A stretch of DNA of 64,000 nt from Rossellomorea sp. AcN35-11 (GCA_030388825.1 CP128835.1:1064501-1128500); one strand, 5' to 3'. Shown: positions 47,004 to 55,579, counted from the stretch's first letter. A program made the numbers and translations. The notes: generated by a model not told the origin, from the letters alone.

Positions 47004-48320
47004 TTATGATAGGAATAGTAACCCTAAAGAAATGATGACGCCGCTGATGACAAGGATGATCACACAATACCCCATAATATCCTTTGCCTTCAATCCTGCA
47101 ATGGCTAAAGCAGGCAATGCCCAGAACGGTTGAATAAGATTGGTCCAGGCGTCCCCCCAGGCAACAGCCATGGCGGTCTTGGCCACAGACACATCCAGTG
47201 TTTGGGCGGCATCAAGCATGATGGGCGCTTGAACGGCCCATTGTCCCCCTCCTGAAGGCACAAAGAAATTTACAATCCCTGCGCTGATAAAGGCAAAGAA
47301 GTAAAACGTCACATCATTAGATATCGATACAAATGCTTCAGACATGACGACGGCAAGTCCAGATGCCGTCATCATCCCCATGATCCCAGCATAGAAAGGG
47401 AACTGAATGACGATCCCGCTAGCCCCCTTGATGGCTTCTTGAACGGCTCCGAGGAAGCGTTTAGGGGTTCCGTGAAAAAGAATGCCCAGAAATAAGAATA
47501 AAAAGTTGACGATATCCAAATTGAGGGCGAATCCATTTTGAATAAAGTATGAAAACAGAAACACCATCCCGAGGACAGCAGCGATGATTGATAGAGCCAT
47601 GCTGTTTTCAAGACGCTCAGCAGGTGTCATCGCCCCTTTTTCAAGAGAGGCAGCCGTCTCATTGAAGAGTCCGGGATCCACGGTTACCGTCTCATCTTTA
47701 GACGGCATCAGCATTCTGTTAGTGATGGGAAGGACAATGAATAAAGCTAAGACAATCAATAGATTAAAGGCAGCAAAAATCGTCTCACCGGTGGATATGA
47801 CACCGATCATATCCTGAAATGGATGATCGGCTGTCGCGATGGACAACGGGATCGATCCCGAGAATCCCGCATGCCAGACAACGAACCCGGAATAGGCGCT
47901 GGCGATCAAAAGGCGGTAATCGACGCCCTTCACTCTTTTTGCAAGCTCTTTCGCGAACAATGCCCCAATGACCAGTCCGAACCCCCAATTGATCCAGCTT
48001 GCAATCATGGAAACAACGGTAACGATGACAATGGCGGAACCTGGTGACTTGGCGAAGGAAGCGAGGAAACCAAGGAACTTTTTAAATAACGGACTGCTTG
48101 CCAGAACGTATCCTGTCACAAGGACAAGGACCATCTGCATGGAGAAAGCCAGCAGGCTCCAGAAGCCGTTGCCCCAATATTGAACCATTTCGAGACTCGT
48201 ACTTTCAGTGAATATTAGACCAAACCCGAATACCGCCATCGTTAAAATAACGACAAACAGAAATGGATCAGGCAGATAGCGTTGCATAATCTTGTTCGAT
48301 AAAGATATTAATGCTTTCAT
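47004..48320 (-). CDS. AtoE-family short-chain fatty acid transporter
   Basis: A 438-residue permease with about eleven hydrophobic segments, of the AtoE/TIGR00366 family. It begins with KIMQRYLPDPFLFVVILT and contains SWINWGFGLVIGALFAKE, ASAYSGFVVWHAGFSGSIPLSIA and FFVPSGGGQWAVQAPIMLDAA, all typical. It would import butyrate-type acids; no CoA-transferase genes are adjacent. ATG 48320 with AAGGGGGA upstream. An imperfect cre-like sequence lies at 48375 (see rejected list). Confidence 0.92.
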   Translation of the reverse strand: MKALISLSNKIMQRYLPDPFLFVVILTMAVFGFGLIFTESTSLEMVQYWGNGFWSLLAFSMQMVLVLVTGYVLASSPLFKKFLGFLASFAKSPGSAIVIVTVVSMIASWINWGFGLVIGALFAKELAKRVKGVDYRLLIASAYSGFVVWHAGFSGSIPLSIATADHPFQDMIGVISTGETIFAAFNLLIVLALFIVLPITNRMLMPSKDETVTVDPGLFNETAASLEKGAMTPAERLENSMALSIIAAVLGMVFLFSYFIQNGFALNLDIVNFLFLFLGILFHGTPKRFLGAVQEAIKGASGIVIQFPFYAGIMGMMTASGLAVVMSEAFVSISNDVTFYFFAFISAGIVNFFVPSGGGQWAVQAPIMLDAAQTLDVSVAKTAMAVAWGDAWTNLIQPFWALPALAIAGLKAKDIMGYCVIILVISGVIISLGLLFLS

Positions 48321-48522
48321 CTGTTAGTCCCCCTTAGTAAATGTACACCCTCCCTGTTCTTCTATAACCGCCGATGAAAACCCTTTCAAATCCAAATAAT
48401 TTACAAAAATTACTTGGAGTGTATGGATTTTGTTAAGAGTAAGGGACATTAGTACAAGAGGATAAATATTTCATGATACAATGGCTAAATTAAGAATATT
48501 CAATGATAGAAAGGTGTCTGCT

Positions 48523-49395
48523 ATGATTACATGTATTGCTACAGATATGGATGGAACCCTTTTAAATGAAAAACAAGAGATCAGTGAAGCCAATCGACAA
48601 GCCATCTTGGATGCGCAGCAAAGAGGAGTCGAAGTGATCGTTGCAACAGGGAGATCGTACGAAGAAGCCCGATATGTTATCAAAGAAGCCGGGATTTCAT
48701 GCGATATCATCTGTGCCAATGGTGCAGAAGTCCGAAATAAAGAAGGGGAAGTCATCTACCAGGCGGGAATAGAAATAGCAAAAGCGAAAGAAATTGCTGC
48801 TGTCCTGAATGAGACGGGCATCTATTTTGAAATATACACCGATCAAGGAACCTATACGGAGAATGAGGAAATGGGAATCGAGCTGATTGTCGATATATTT
48901 ACAACCGCCAATCCGAATGTCTCCAAAGAGCAAGTGAGGCAGGCAGCCAAAGAACGCTTTGAAAAAGGTCATATTAAACTGGTGGATGATTACGGTATCC
49001 TATTCGAGGAATCTTCTGCTGAACGTATCTATAAATTCCTAGTCTTTTCTTTTGATGAAAGGCAGCTCGGAGAGGCTCACACGAAATTGAATGCACTCCC
49101 AGGCATTGCCATCAGCTCCTCAGGTAAAGAAAATATCGAAGTGAATAGTCTTGATGCTCAAAAGGGAGTGGCCCTTAAGAAGCTTCTGGATGACAAAGGC
49201 CTTTCGCCGGAGAACGCGATGGCCATGGGTGATAACCTGAACGACCTGTCCATGATGAAGGTTGTCGGAAGACCTATTGCTATGGGGAATGCAATGGAAC
49301 AGATCAAGGAATTCTGTCCTTTCATCACGGCAACGAATCGTGAAGACGGTGTGGCAAAGGCGATTCATGAAGCCCTTCAACAGCCGGCAACGTAA
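48523..49395 (+). CDS. Cof-type HAD phosphatase
   Basis: A 290-residue HAD IIB (Cof) hydrolase: motif I IATDMDGTLLNEKQEIS, motif II IVATGRSYEEA, motif III Lys in KGVALKKLL, motif IV AMGDNLNDLSMMKVVG. Such enzymes dephosphorylate sugar phosphates or flavin/PLP. ATG 48523 follows AAAGGTG; the open frame upstream is a run-in. Confidence 0.94.
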   Translation: MITCIATDMDGTLLNEKQEISEANRQAILDAQQRGVEVIVATGRSYEEARYVIKEAGISCDIICANGAEVRNKEGEVIYQAGIEIAKAKEIAAVLNETGIYFEIYTDQGTYTENEEMGIELIVDIFTTANPNVSKEQVRQAAKERFEKGHIKLVDDYGILFEESSAERIYKFLVFSFDERQLGEAHTKLNALPGIAISSSGKENIEVNSLDAQKGVALKKLLDDKGLSPENAMAMGDNLNDLSMMKVVGRPIAMGNAMEQIKEFCPFITATNREDGVAKAIHEALQQPAT

Positions 49396-49547
49396 TCGGA
49401 TCCTCACAAGCTGTCCGACAAACATCCAGAAATTCAAAGGAATAGGGCCGATCTAAAAAGGCTTTGAGCTCCAATTTACCCCATGGCCTTTAGGACCTTG
49501 GACTTTTGGGTATACTGGTTAAAAAGTAAAAGGGAGATTGTGAAAAT

Positions 49548-50636
49548 ATGAGAAACCGAAGTTGGTTTATATTCATCATTGGTCTCAGCTTACTCCTTAG
49601 TGCCTGCTCAACAGGACAGTTTGACGTACAACATGAAGAAAGTGAATCTGTTACGAAACCTAGTGTCGACAGCCGTGTGATGGCCCAGGATCTTTCAATT
49701 CCATGGTCCATACAAATGAACGGGAATGTTTTCTACCTCACACAGAGGACGGGAGATATCATTGAAATAAGAGAAGGTAAGAAAACTGTTGTCAAAGCCA
49801 GTCTGTCAAAGCCACTATCCAAGCGTCCTGAAGCAGGTTTAATGGGATTTGCCCTTCATCCTGATTTTAAGGAAAATCATCAGGCGTATGCTTATTACAC
49901 ATACGAAGACTCTGGAGATCACTTCAACCGGGTCGTCATATTAAAAAGAATGGAAAATGGATGGGACGAGGAAAAAGTATTGATCGACCGAATCCCAAGC
50001 GGTCAATACCATCAGGGCGGCCGGCTGGAAATCGGTCCAGATCAGCTTCTGTACATTACGACTGGAGATGCAACCCAACAGGATAAAGCACAGGATCTTT
50101 CCTTTCTCGGCGGGAAGATTCTTAGGATGAAGTTGAACGGAAAAGTACCGGATGACAACCCTTTTAAAGATTCATATGTTTACAGCTACGGCCATCGTAA
50201 TCCTCAGGGACTTGCATGGAATAAAGCGGGTGACTTATATGCAACAGAGCATGGTCCTAATGGATATGATGAAGTGAACAGGATCGAAGCGGGCAATAAT
50301 TATGGCTGGCCGAAGATCACTGGTGATGAAAAAGGAGGATCCTTGATCTCGCCACTCGCTCATTCGGGAGAACCTTCATGGGCCCCTTCTGGAGCGGATT
50401 TTTGGAATGGAGATTTAGTGTTTGCCTCCCTCGCAGGTCAGAGTGTAAAGAAATTCAACCCTGAAACCGGGAAGGTGACAGACTTGATTACGGGATTTGG
50501 CCGAATCCGCGATGTATTGGTGGAGGGTGAAACACTATATTTTATTACCAATAATACTGACGGGCGGGGGATCCCGAGAGAGAATGACGATAAATTGTAT
50601 GGAGTGGATTTAAATACCCTGGTTAACCAGGAATAG
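49548..50636 (+). CDS. PQQ-dependent sugar dehydrogenase-like lipoprotein
   Basis: A 362-residue secreted lipoprotein: signal peptide with lipobox LLLSACST (Cys 20). The propeller has the soluble glucose/aldose dehydrogenase motifs LMGFALHPDF, YHQGGRLEIGPDQLLYITTGD, YSYGHRNPQGLAWN and YGWPKITG. Family members oxidise sugars with PQQ; whether PQQ is available here is unknown. GGGAG before ATG 49548; strong terminator after. Confidence 0.93.
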   Translation: MRNRSWFIFIIGLSLLLSACSTGQFDVQHEESESVTKPSVDSRVMAQDLSIPWSIQMNGNVFYLTQRTGDIIEIREGKKTVVKASLSKPLSKRPEAGLMGFALHPDFKENHQAYAYYTYEDSGDHFNRVVILKRMENGWDEEKVLIDRIPSGQYHQGGRLEIGPDQLLYITTGDATQQDKAQDLSFLGGKILRMKLNGKVPDDNPFKDSYVYSYGHRNPQGLAWNKAGDLYATEHGPNGYDEVNRIEAGNNYGWPKITGDEKGGSLISPLAHSGEPSWAPSGADFWNGDLVFASLAGQSVKKFNPETGKVTDLITGFGRIRDVLVEGETLYFITNNTDGRGIPRENDDKLYGVDLNTLVNQE

Positions 50637-50648
50637 AGACTTCCGCAG

Positions 50649-50690
50649 ACCTCCTGTCGCCATGGGCGTGGGGAGGTTTTTCTTTTTTTA
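50649..50690 (+). terminator. Terminator after the sugar dehydrogenase
   Basis: ACCTCC (50649-50654) pairs with GGAGGT (50672-50677) with inner pairing, then a long T run. Confidence 0.8.
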
Positions 50691-50692
50691 TA

Positions 50693-50718
50693 CAAAAAAA
50701 ACACGCTCTTCAGCGTGT
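50693..50718 (-). terminator. Terminator after the holin-like toxin gene
   Basis: ACACGCT/AGCGTGT stem (50718-50712 with 50707-50701) followed by eight T residues on the minus strand, two bases past the stop. Confidence 0.9.
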
Positions 50719-50719
50719 C

Positions 50720-50818
50720 CTATGAATTGTTATTGTGATCATTGTCTTTGTATTTAAGAATCGCGATGACAAACATCCCAAACCCGAGCATCAGAGATAA
50801 GACTTCAAACGTCTCCAA
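50720..50818 (-). CDS. Putative holin-like toxin (32 residues)
   Basis: TTG 50818 with a strong AAGGAGGCGG site seven bases upstream encodes METFEVLSLMLGFGMFVIAI and a polar tail LKYKDNDHNNNS. The plan E-[TA]-L-xL-M-L-x-F-x-x-x-I-A-I-L-x-y fits the 'putative holin-like toxin' family: one membrane helix that would damage the host membrane. It has its own terminators on both sides, so is separately transcribed. It sits beside cell-wall hydrolase genes. Confidence 0.65.
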   Translation of the reverse strand: METFEVLSLMLGFGMFVIAILKYKDNDHNNNS

Positions 50819-50887
50819 GACAACACCGCCTCCTTATTAAAAGGCTTCCCGGTTTGAGGATTGTCCTATACGCATGGGTGAAATAAA

Positions 50888-50919
50888 AAACATGAGGCCC
50901 TTATAAGGGCCTCATGTTT
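50888..50919. terminator. Perfect 32-bp palindrome, bidirectional terminator
   Basis: A perfect palindrome whose half is AAACATGAGGCCCTTA lies between the YvrJ-like and holin-like genes and probably ends the hydrolase transcript. Confidence 0.8.
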
Positions 50920-51085
50920 GGAATACCAAAGAAGGGGTGCCGATTCATCATTCAGACTTGCTTACATAGTAAGCATGACTCAATGAATGTATGAGATAAT
51001 TTTCCTTTAGTTGGCCGGAGCGGCTAATGAATATAACATGGCCCTCCTACCATTTGGAAGTGTTTACCATATCGTCTGACTTCAT

Positions 51086-51238
51086 CTATTTCTCATTTTT
51101 ACTATAGGCTTTCGATAAGGCGTGAATGGCCAATTCGAGCTGCTCCAATTTCTTTTCCAGCTTTACTAATAAAAAGAGTGTGACGGCAATGGGAAATCCG
51201 AAATTTCCTAGTAGTTGAACGAAAACGGAATAATCCAT
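51086..51238 (-). CDS. YvrJ-family protein (50 residues)
   Basis: ATG 51238 with AAGGAGGTG upstream encodes a short protein: MDYSVFVQLLGNFGFPIAVT, a single hydrophobic helix LFLLVKLEKKLEQLE and a helical polar end. NxGFPIAVTxxLLxxLExKL is the YvrJ family signature. In B. subtilis yvrJ belongs to the SigO-RsoA regulon; here a SigO/RsoA-like pair lies 1.5 kb upstream. It follows the amidase gene by 34 bases. Confidence 0.82.
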   Translation of the reverse strand: MDYSVFVQLLGNFGFPIAVTLFLLVKLEKKLEQLELAIHALSKAYSKNEK

Positions 51239-51272
51239 CGTAACACCTCCTTAAGGGCAAGCCTGCGTTTTG

Positions 51273-51822
51273 TTACGGTTTGAGATTAAGCGCTTTTGCT
51301 ATTCCCGATGCTGTGGCATTGGCCAAACCGGTAAGAAAGACCGGATCCTTTAAGAGGTTCGTATCATTCACACTGTCCATAAAGAGGTTTTCCAGTAGAA
51401 TCGCAGGCATGGCGGTTTCTCTTAACACTGCAAAGTTTGCTTCCTTTTGTCCACGATCCCTTAAACCATATTTAGAGTAAAAATTCATCATTTCCCCGTG
51501 GAGGACATCCTGTCGCCTTCCTGTTTCAGTGACCGCAGAACCTGGATAGATAAAACTTTCAAACCCTGTACCTCCGCCGGCATTATGGTGAAGGGATACA
51601 AAGTAGGCTGCCCCTAATCCATTCGCAGCATCTGCCCGCTCTGATAATCCCACGTATACATCCGTTTCTCTTGTTAAGCGGACATCCACCACAAAGTTGT
51701 CTTCCAACACTTTCTGGACCTTTAATCCGATATCCAGTGTGAGATTTTTCTCCTGAAGTCCGTTTCCGACAGCACCGGGGTCTGTTCCCCCCGTGACCTG
51801 GGTCAAGTACAATGATTGGCAT
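51273..51822 (-). CDS. N-acetylmuramoyl-L-alanine amidase, Amidase_3 type (frame break at C6 run)
   Basis: Five C residues instead of six at 51787-51792 join MPIIVLDPGHGG to TDPGAVGNGLQEKN, giving 182 residues. Zinc ligands are His in DPGHGG, Glu in LQEKNLTLDIG and His in VSLHHNAGGGTG; the catalytic Glu is in AILLENLFMDS. No SH3b or LysM domain and no signal peptide are seen, so export would need help or lysis, as with endolysins. AAAGGGAGG precedes ATG 51822. Confidence 0.9.
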
Positions 51823-51841
51823 GATGGTTTTCCTCCCTTTC

Positions 51842-52474
51842 TTAAGCCCAGTAATATGATTGAGATCCATATGGAAATTCGATACGACTGTCTACATGAA
51901 CAAATGTCGAATATTTTATGATCCCGCTGAATCCACATGTTTTGGCTATCTCAGCTACTTGAGTCGGGGTTTTACCGGATGGGTCCACATCTGCTGCGAT
52001 TCCATAAGTGTGCATGCTATTGGAGGCACCTCCGACGTTTCGGTTATGAGTGATGCTTCTGAATCCGGAATTGATGACAACAGGCGGATTCCCAAGTTTC
52101 TTACGAAGCGCTTCAAGCTTGTACATTAAACGGCGTACATTCTCCTTGACTTGAGTAGAGCCGACATTTCCTCCCGAGAAGCCGCTTCCGTCTTTCGAAT
52201 AAAATTCACTGAAAGCAAAGTTGACCGTTGAACCGTCGCTTGCTTCAAGGGCGTTCAGTTGGCTTTGGGTTTGAGGTCCTGCGATTCCGTCAGCTGAAAG
52301 GCCGTACGCACTTTGGAATCGTTTGACAGCTGCTTCGGTTCCCGGTCCAAATGCGCCATCCACGGATACATATGTCTTGGAAGGAGAGCCTGCCGCCCAT
52401 CCTGCCACCCGGATTTGAAGTTCCTTTACATCACTGCCCGAATCACCTTGTCGTAATGTTCTTGTCCAATTCAT
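51842..52474 (-). CDS. Peptidoglycan-binding M15-type D,D-carboxypeptidase/endopeptidase
   Basis: A 210-residue protein. Residues 5-75 form a PG_binding_1 domain (RQGDSGSDVKELQIRV, DGAFGPGTEAAVKRFQ, LSADGIAGPQTQ). Residues 85-205 form an M15_3 peptidase with zinc ligands in SMHTYGIAADVD and STFVHVDSR. No signal peptide. It is the first gene of the amidase-YvrJ unit, downstream of the split sigma genes. GGGAGCG precedes ATG 52474. Confidence 0.9.
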   Translation of the reverse strand: MNWTRTLRQGDSGSDVKELQIRVAGWAAGSPSKTYVSVDGAFGPGTEAAVKRFQSAYGLSADGIAGPQTQSQLNALEASDGSTVNFAFSEFYSKDGSGFSGGNVGSTQVKENVRRLMYKLEALRKKLGNPPVVINSGFRSITHNRNVGGASNSMHTYGIAADVDPSGKTPTQVAEIAKTCGFSGIIKYSTFVHVDSRIEFPYGSQSYYWA

Positions 52475-52568
52475 TGATCATCGCTCCCTTTGTATGATGG
52501 AGGCAAAAAAGGGATGAAGAGTAAGAAAGACCATCCCAATCTCTCTCACCCTGTTTTGTTTGCCTTAC

Positions 52569-52582
52569 ACTCTATAAAGAAG
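52569..52582 (-). promoter_or_regulatory. Shared 14-bp element upstream of the hydrolase operon
   Basis: Minus-strand CTTCTTTATAGAGT ends 95 bases before the M15 peptidase start. It differs at one base from the element before the SigO-like gene (53637-53650) and CCTTCC also occurs just upstream in both. A promoter for the split sigma factor is an attractive reading. Confidence 0.45.
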
Positions 52583-52728
52583 AAGAGGAAGGAAAAATGA
52601 CAACCTGCCGCCGGGAGTTTTATGAAAAATCTTTTCACCTCACAGCTCAACGTCCAAAGGAGCTCAACTCACGCCTTCTTGATCCCAATAAAAGCAACAA
52701 AGGATTCGAACACGTATGAAATAATAAG

Positions 52729-52768
52729 ACAAGCACCCACATTTTGTGAGTGCTTGTCCTTTTTTATT
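52729..52768. terminator. Terminator after the split sigma genes
   Basis: ACAAGCACCCAC (52729-52740) pairs with GTGAGTGCTTGT (52746-52757), one wobble; located at the end of the RsoA-like gene. Confidence 0.75.
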
Positions 52769-52985
52769 GTTTATTTAAATCAAATAATCCCGGTACATTC
52801 TCTAATGAATAGTCCCTGACATAACGGATCACTTTGATCTTTAACTCTTGTTCAAGGTCGTCTCTGTTTTCTACTCTGGTTAAATACAACGATTTCTTTA
52901 TTTTCGGTTCGAAGGTTTGGATGACGTTCGTTTCATATTCTGTGTTACATTGAGCTTCTTTCACCAGATCATATAATATTCCCAT
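52764..52985 (-). CDS. RsoA-like split sigma subunit (region 2 equivalent)
   Basis: A 73-residue protein encoded four bases after the SigO-like gene. FEPKIKKSLYLTRVENRDDLEQELKIKVIRYV is split here by the 20-residue rule but reads as a sigma region 2-like helix pair with the DLEQEL core-binding motif (residues about 43-48). B. subtilis RsoA (79 residues) supplies region 2 to SigO, and gene order sigO-rsoA is the same here. ATG 52985 lies behind AAGGAGA. Confidence 0.78.
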   Translation of the reverse strand: MGILYDLVKEAQCNTEYETNVIQTFEPKIKKSLYLTRVENRDDLEQELKIKVIRYVRDYSLENVPGLFDLNKQ

Positions 52986-52988
52986 GCT

Positions 52989-53564
52989 TTATGATTCTCC
53001 TTTTTCCAAAATAGATTTTAATATGTTTAACGCTTTTCGATGAGTTTTCGACACAGCCTGTTGTGATACGCCGAGGATCTGGGCGATTTCAGTATCATTC
53101 AATTCCTGGACATAAGCCAGGTCGAGAATACGCTTTTGTTTGTCTGTTAATCCTTCTAGTGCATGCAACAATTCTTCATTCTCAAGGCATTCTGTCAAGG
53201 TCGAATAGTTTAGAAAAGGGGGTATTTCTGATGAAGGGTCGGGCACAAGATCGATAAAAGATCCGCCTTCATGATCGACTTTGTTATCAAGGGTCAACGG
53301 ATGACGTTCACTATATTTCCTGACATGTTTGTCAAAGTTCACACTGTGAAAATAGAGGGATGAACTGACGTATGAGGTAAACCGAATATCAAAGTAATGG
53401 GCCTTAAAGGCTTCGTTTAAACGTTCTTCGTTACGCGCACTAGGGTGACGTAAAAAATCTTCTATTAATTTTTGGTTTTCCGGTCGACTGATAAAGGAAT
53501 CAACAGCTTTATTATGTTTGAGATGAGGATAATGACAATAAAATTCCCTGATTAACGAATCCAT
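52989..53564 (-). CDS. SigO-like sigma factor (region 4 subunit)
   Basis: A 190-residue protein with a C-terminal region 4 helix-turn-helix: GLTDKQKRILDLAYVQELND, then TEIAQILGVSQQAVSKTHRK. It has no complete region 2 in its N-terminal half, which instead is an unusual helical part; the missing part is supplied by the next gene. This is the plan of B. subtilis SigO (YvrI) with RsoA. ATG 53564 is used, with GGTGGTGA upstream. A 14-bp element shared with the hydrolase operon lies upstream, which suggests autoregulation. Confidence 0.85.
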   Translation of the reverse strand: MDSLIREFYCHYPHLKHNKAVDSFISRPENQKLIEDFLRHPSARNEERLNEAFKAHYFDIRFTSYVSSSLYFHSVNFDKHVRKYSERHPLTLDNKVDHEGGSFIDLVPDPSSEIPPFLNYSTLTECLENEELLHALEGLTDKQKRILDLAYVQELNDTEIAQILGVSQQAVSKTHRKALNILKSILEKGES

Positions 53565-53636
53565 TTTTTTCACCACCAATAGAACGTATGTTCGATTTTG
53601 AAGTAAAAAAAAGAGGAGATAAATCTCTCTGCTTTT

Positions 53637-53650
53637 ACTTTATAAAGAAG
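53637..53650 (-). promoter_or_regulatory. Shared 14-bp element upstream of the SigO-like gene
   Basis: Minus-strand CTTCTTTATAAAGT, about 73 bases before the ATG. It matches the element at 52569-52582 at 13 of 14 bases. Confidence 0.45.
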
Positions 53651-53774
53651 CGGAAGGGTTCCATTCCACAACCTTCTTCTCTATTATCGTTCCATAGTAC
53701 TATATATTAAATCATATTTTACTGAATGGTGTAAGTGATGAATGCACTAATTTTCACTTTTTATCCACTAATAG

Positions 53775-53802
53775 GAACACCGTTCGTCCTTGAACGGTGT
53801 TC
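53775..53802. terminator. Terminator after the SDR gene
   Basis: A perfect eleven-base-pair stem, GAACACCGTTC (53775-53785) with GAACGGTGTTC (53792-53802). The T tract is weak. Confidence 0.75.
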
Positions 53803-53814
53803 TGAATAGGTTGA

Positions 53815-54609
53815 TCAACGCATGACGCTGCCACCTGAAATCTTCACCGACTCTCCAACAATGTTCACAGCGGCCTCACTCAATAGATACACGATCGTAT
53901 TCGCCACCTCTACGGTTGAGGTCAATCGTCCGGAAGGGATACTGTCTTTGGCGATCGCTAATTGCTCCTCATAGCTTCTGCCTTCCCGTTCGCCTTTTGA
54001 TTTAATGGCGTTTCGGCCCATTGGGGTATCTACATACCCCGGGCAAATGGCATTCACCCGTATATTGTTTTCAATCGCTTCAAGGGCAAATGCCTGTGTA
54101 AAACCGGTGACAGCAAACTTGGATGCACTATACGCACTGTTGCCATGAGTGCCTCTCAGTCCTGAAAGGGAGGAGATGTTGACGATGGAGCCTTTCATCT
54201 TATCCTTCATTTGTTGATAGACTGCCTGTGAGAGTTGGACCAATGCGAAATAATTCAGCTCCATGATCTTTCGGGCATCCTCTTCGGACAACTTCTCAAC
54301 TAGATCACCTCCCCCAATTCCCGCAGAGTTCACGAGACCTGTGATGGGGCCTGGTTGTTCTATCGCTGATGACAATAGGTAATTCCGGTCGTTGGCGTCT
54401 GTAAGATCTGCCTTACATATATAGACCCTGCTTGGATCCTGACACTCCTCTTTTAGCTGATTCAACTTTTCTTCATTTCTACCGGTGATCGTTACCTTGG
54501 CGCCTGCCTGAACGGCCACTTTTGCCGTCTCGTACCCAATGCCGCCTGTTGCACCAGTGATGAGAATATGCTGTTCCTTTAATGTATTTTCGTGGAAAAG
54601 GAAACTCAT
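53815..54609 (-). CDS. SDR-family oxidoreductase (3-oxoacyl reductase-like)
   Basis: A 264-residue classical SDR: HILITGATGGIGYETAKVA, ADLTD, NSAGIGGGD, catalytic Ser in NISSLSGLRG and YSASKFAVTGF, and CPGYVDTPMG. Substrate not known. GGAGGTAG precedes ATG 54609. The upstream region holds a phased six-copy repeat array (54696-54809), which may be its regulatory region. Confidence 0.93.
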   Translation of the reverse strand: MSFLFHENTLKEQHILITGATGGIGYETAKVAVQAGAKVTITGRNEEKLNQLKEECQDPSRVYICKADLTDANDRNYLLSSAIEQPGPITGLVNSAGIGGGDLVEKLSEEDARKIMELNYFALVQLSQAVYQQMKDKMKGSIVNISSLSGLRGTHGNSAYSASKFAVTGFTQAFALEAIENNIRVNAICPGYVDTPMGRNAIKSKGEREGRSYEEQLAIAKDSIPSGRLTSTVEVANTIVYLLSEAAVNIVGESVKISGGSVMR

Positions 54610-54695
54610 TCTTCTACCTCCTTTTGCTGATAGTAGCTTTTACCCGTTTGGGGGAGGAGGGAAACGAATGGATAGGTAAGGTGTTGGGAGGAGGA

Positions 54696-54809
54696 TTGAA
54701 AATAAATGGTGAGGAATTGAAAATAAAACTCTGGAAATGAAAATAAATGGTGAAGAATTGAAAATAAACTTTTGGATTTGAAAATAAACGGGCTGAAATT
54801 GAAAATAAA
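54696..54809. repeat. Six phased copies of TTGAAAATAAA
   Basis: TTGAAAATAAA occurs at 54696, 54717, 54737 (first base changed), 54758, 54778 and 54799: steps of 21, 20, 21, 20, 21 bases. The 9-10-base spacers differ, though TGGTGA(A/G)GA occurs twice. The strict two-helical-turn period suggests a protein-binding array and not polymerase slippage. Confidence 0.85.
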
Positions 54810-54890
54810 CTCCTCCACGAGGGGGCGAGACGGCTCGAAACAAACGTTCAATCTTGCATTTCAGTCCCCATTCCCGTTTTCTAACCCAAA

Positions 54891-54922
54891 AAAGAGATCC
54901 AAATTGAATATTTGGATCTCTT
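54891..54922 (-). terminator. Terminator after the TetR gene
   Basis: A perfect thirteen-base-pair stem (54892-54904 with 54910-54922), ten bases after the tetR stop; T residues follow on the minus strand. Confidence 0.85.
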
Positions 54923-54931
54923 AACACCTCT

Positions 54932-55579
54932 TTATTCTTTTCCGATTCCATTCACGATCATTTTCACCGTCATCTCGATTTCCTTCTCGTCATCCCAATC
55001 GGCTTCAGGCAGGAAGAGGTACCGGACCAGGAGCAATCCGAAGATGCTTGTGGCTGAAAACCGGACAATCGCCGGAGAAGGCAGGTCGATGATTTGACCT
55101 TTTTCTTTATAATAATCCACAAGTCGGACGAACTTCACGAACACTTTCTCAGCGATATGCTCTTTGAACTGCTCTTGTAATTCCGGATGAAAAGGAATTT
55201 CCTGTATTAAGATTTTAAAAGCGGTCATGTTATCTTTCAAGAATTCCTGGCGGTTCAGAATCATTGCTTTCAGGAAATCCTCATAGCGATCATATTTCGC
55301 ATCCAACACTTTATTGATATCCCGTATGACAAACGGAGCAATCAGTTTGGCCATGGTGGGAGAAATGATGGACAGAAGCAACTCTTTCTTCGTTTTGTAA
55401 TGCCTGAAGATGGTGCCTTCTGCCACACCGGCCTTTTTGGCGATTTGACTGGTAGAGGTGGAGGCGTAGCCTTTTTCAGCAAACATTTCAATGGCGGCCT
55501 CTACGATTTTCTGCTGCTTATCTGTCAGCGTTTCTTCCTGATCGAACAGCTGTTTAAAAATATTCTTTTCTTCGGACAT
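54932..55579 (-). CDS. TetR/AcrR-family repressor
   Basis: A 215-residue TetR regulator. The DNA-binding region is IVEAAIEMFAEKGYASTSTS with QIAKKAGVAEGTIFRHYKTK. The all-helical C-terminal domain would bind a ligand. It is the last gene of an ATPase-permease-tetR operon and likely represses it through the duplicated TGAGTGATTACTCA sites at 57379 and 57428. ATG 55579; a weak ribosome site. Confidence 0.93.
   Translation of the reverse strand: MSEEKNIFKQLFDQEETLTDKQQKIVEAAIEMFAEKGYASTSTSQIAKKAGVAEGTIFRHYKTKKELLLSIISPTMAKLIAPFVIRDINKVLDAKYDRYEDFLKAMILNRQEFLKDNMTAFKILIQEIPFHPELQEQFKEHIAEKVFVKFVRLVDYYKEKGQIIDLPSPAIVRFSATSIFGLLLVRYLFLPEADWDDEKEIEMTVKMIVNGIGKE

Noticed and set aside
48375..48388. 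cre-like TGAAAACCCTTTCA upstream of the AtoE-type gene
   Set aside because: The arms fit, but the central CG needed for CcpA is CC, so I do not list it as a site.
52622..52819. 65-codon frame on the + strand antisense to the RsoA-like gene end
   Set aside because: It runs through a terminator and lacks a ribosome site; a shadow.
50700..53600. Prophage remnant
   Set aside because: Hydrolases and a holin-like gene are present but there are no capsid, tail, integrase or repressor genes and no attachment repeats seen.
54606..54951. Long minus-strand open frames rich in Phe/Ser across the repeat array
   Set aside because: They arise from the repeated TTTATTTTCAA units and lack a ribosome site; this is not coding.
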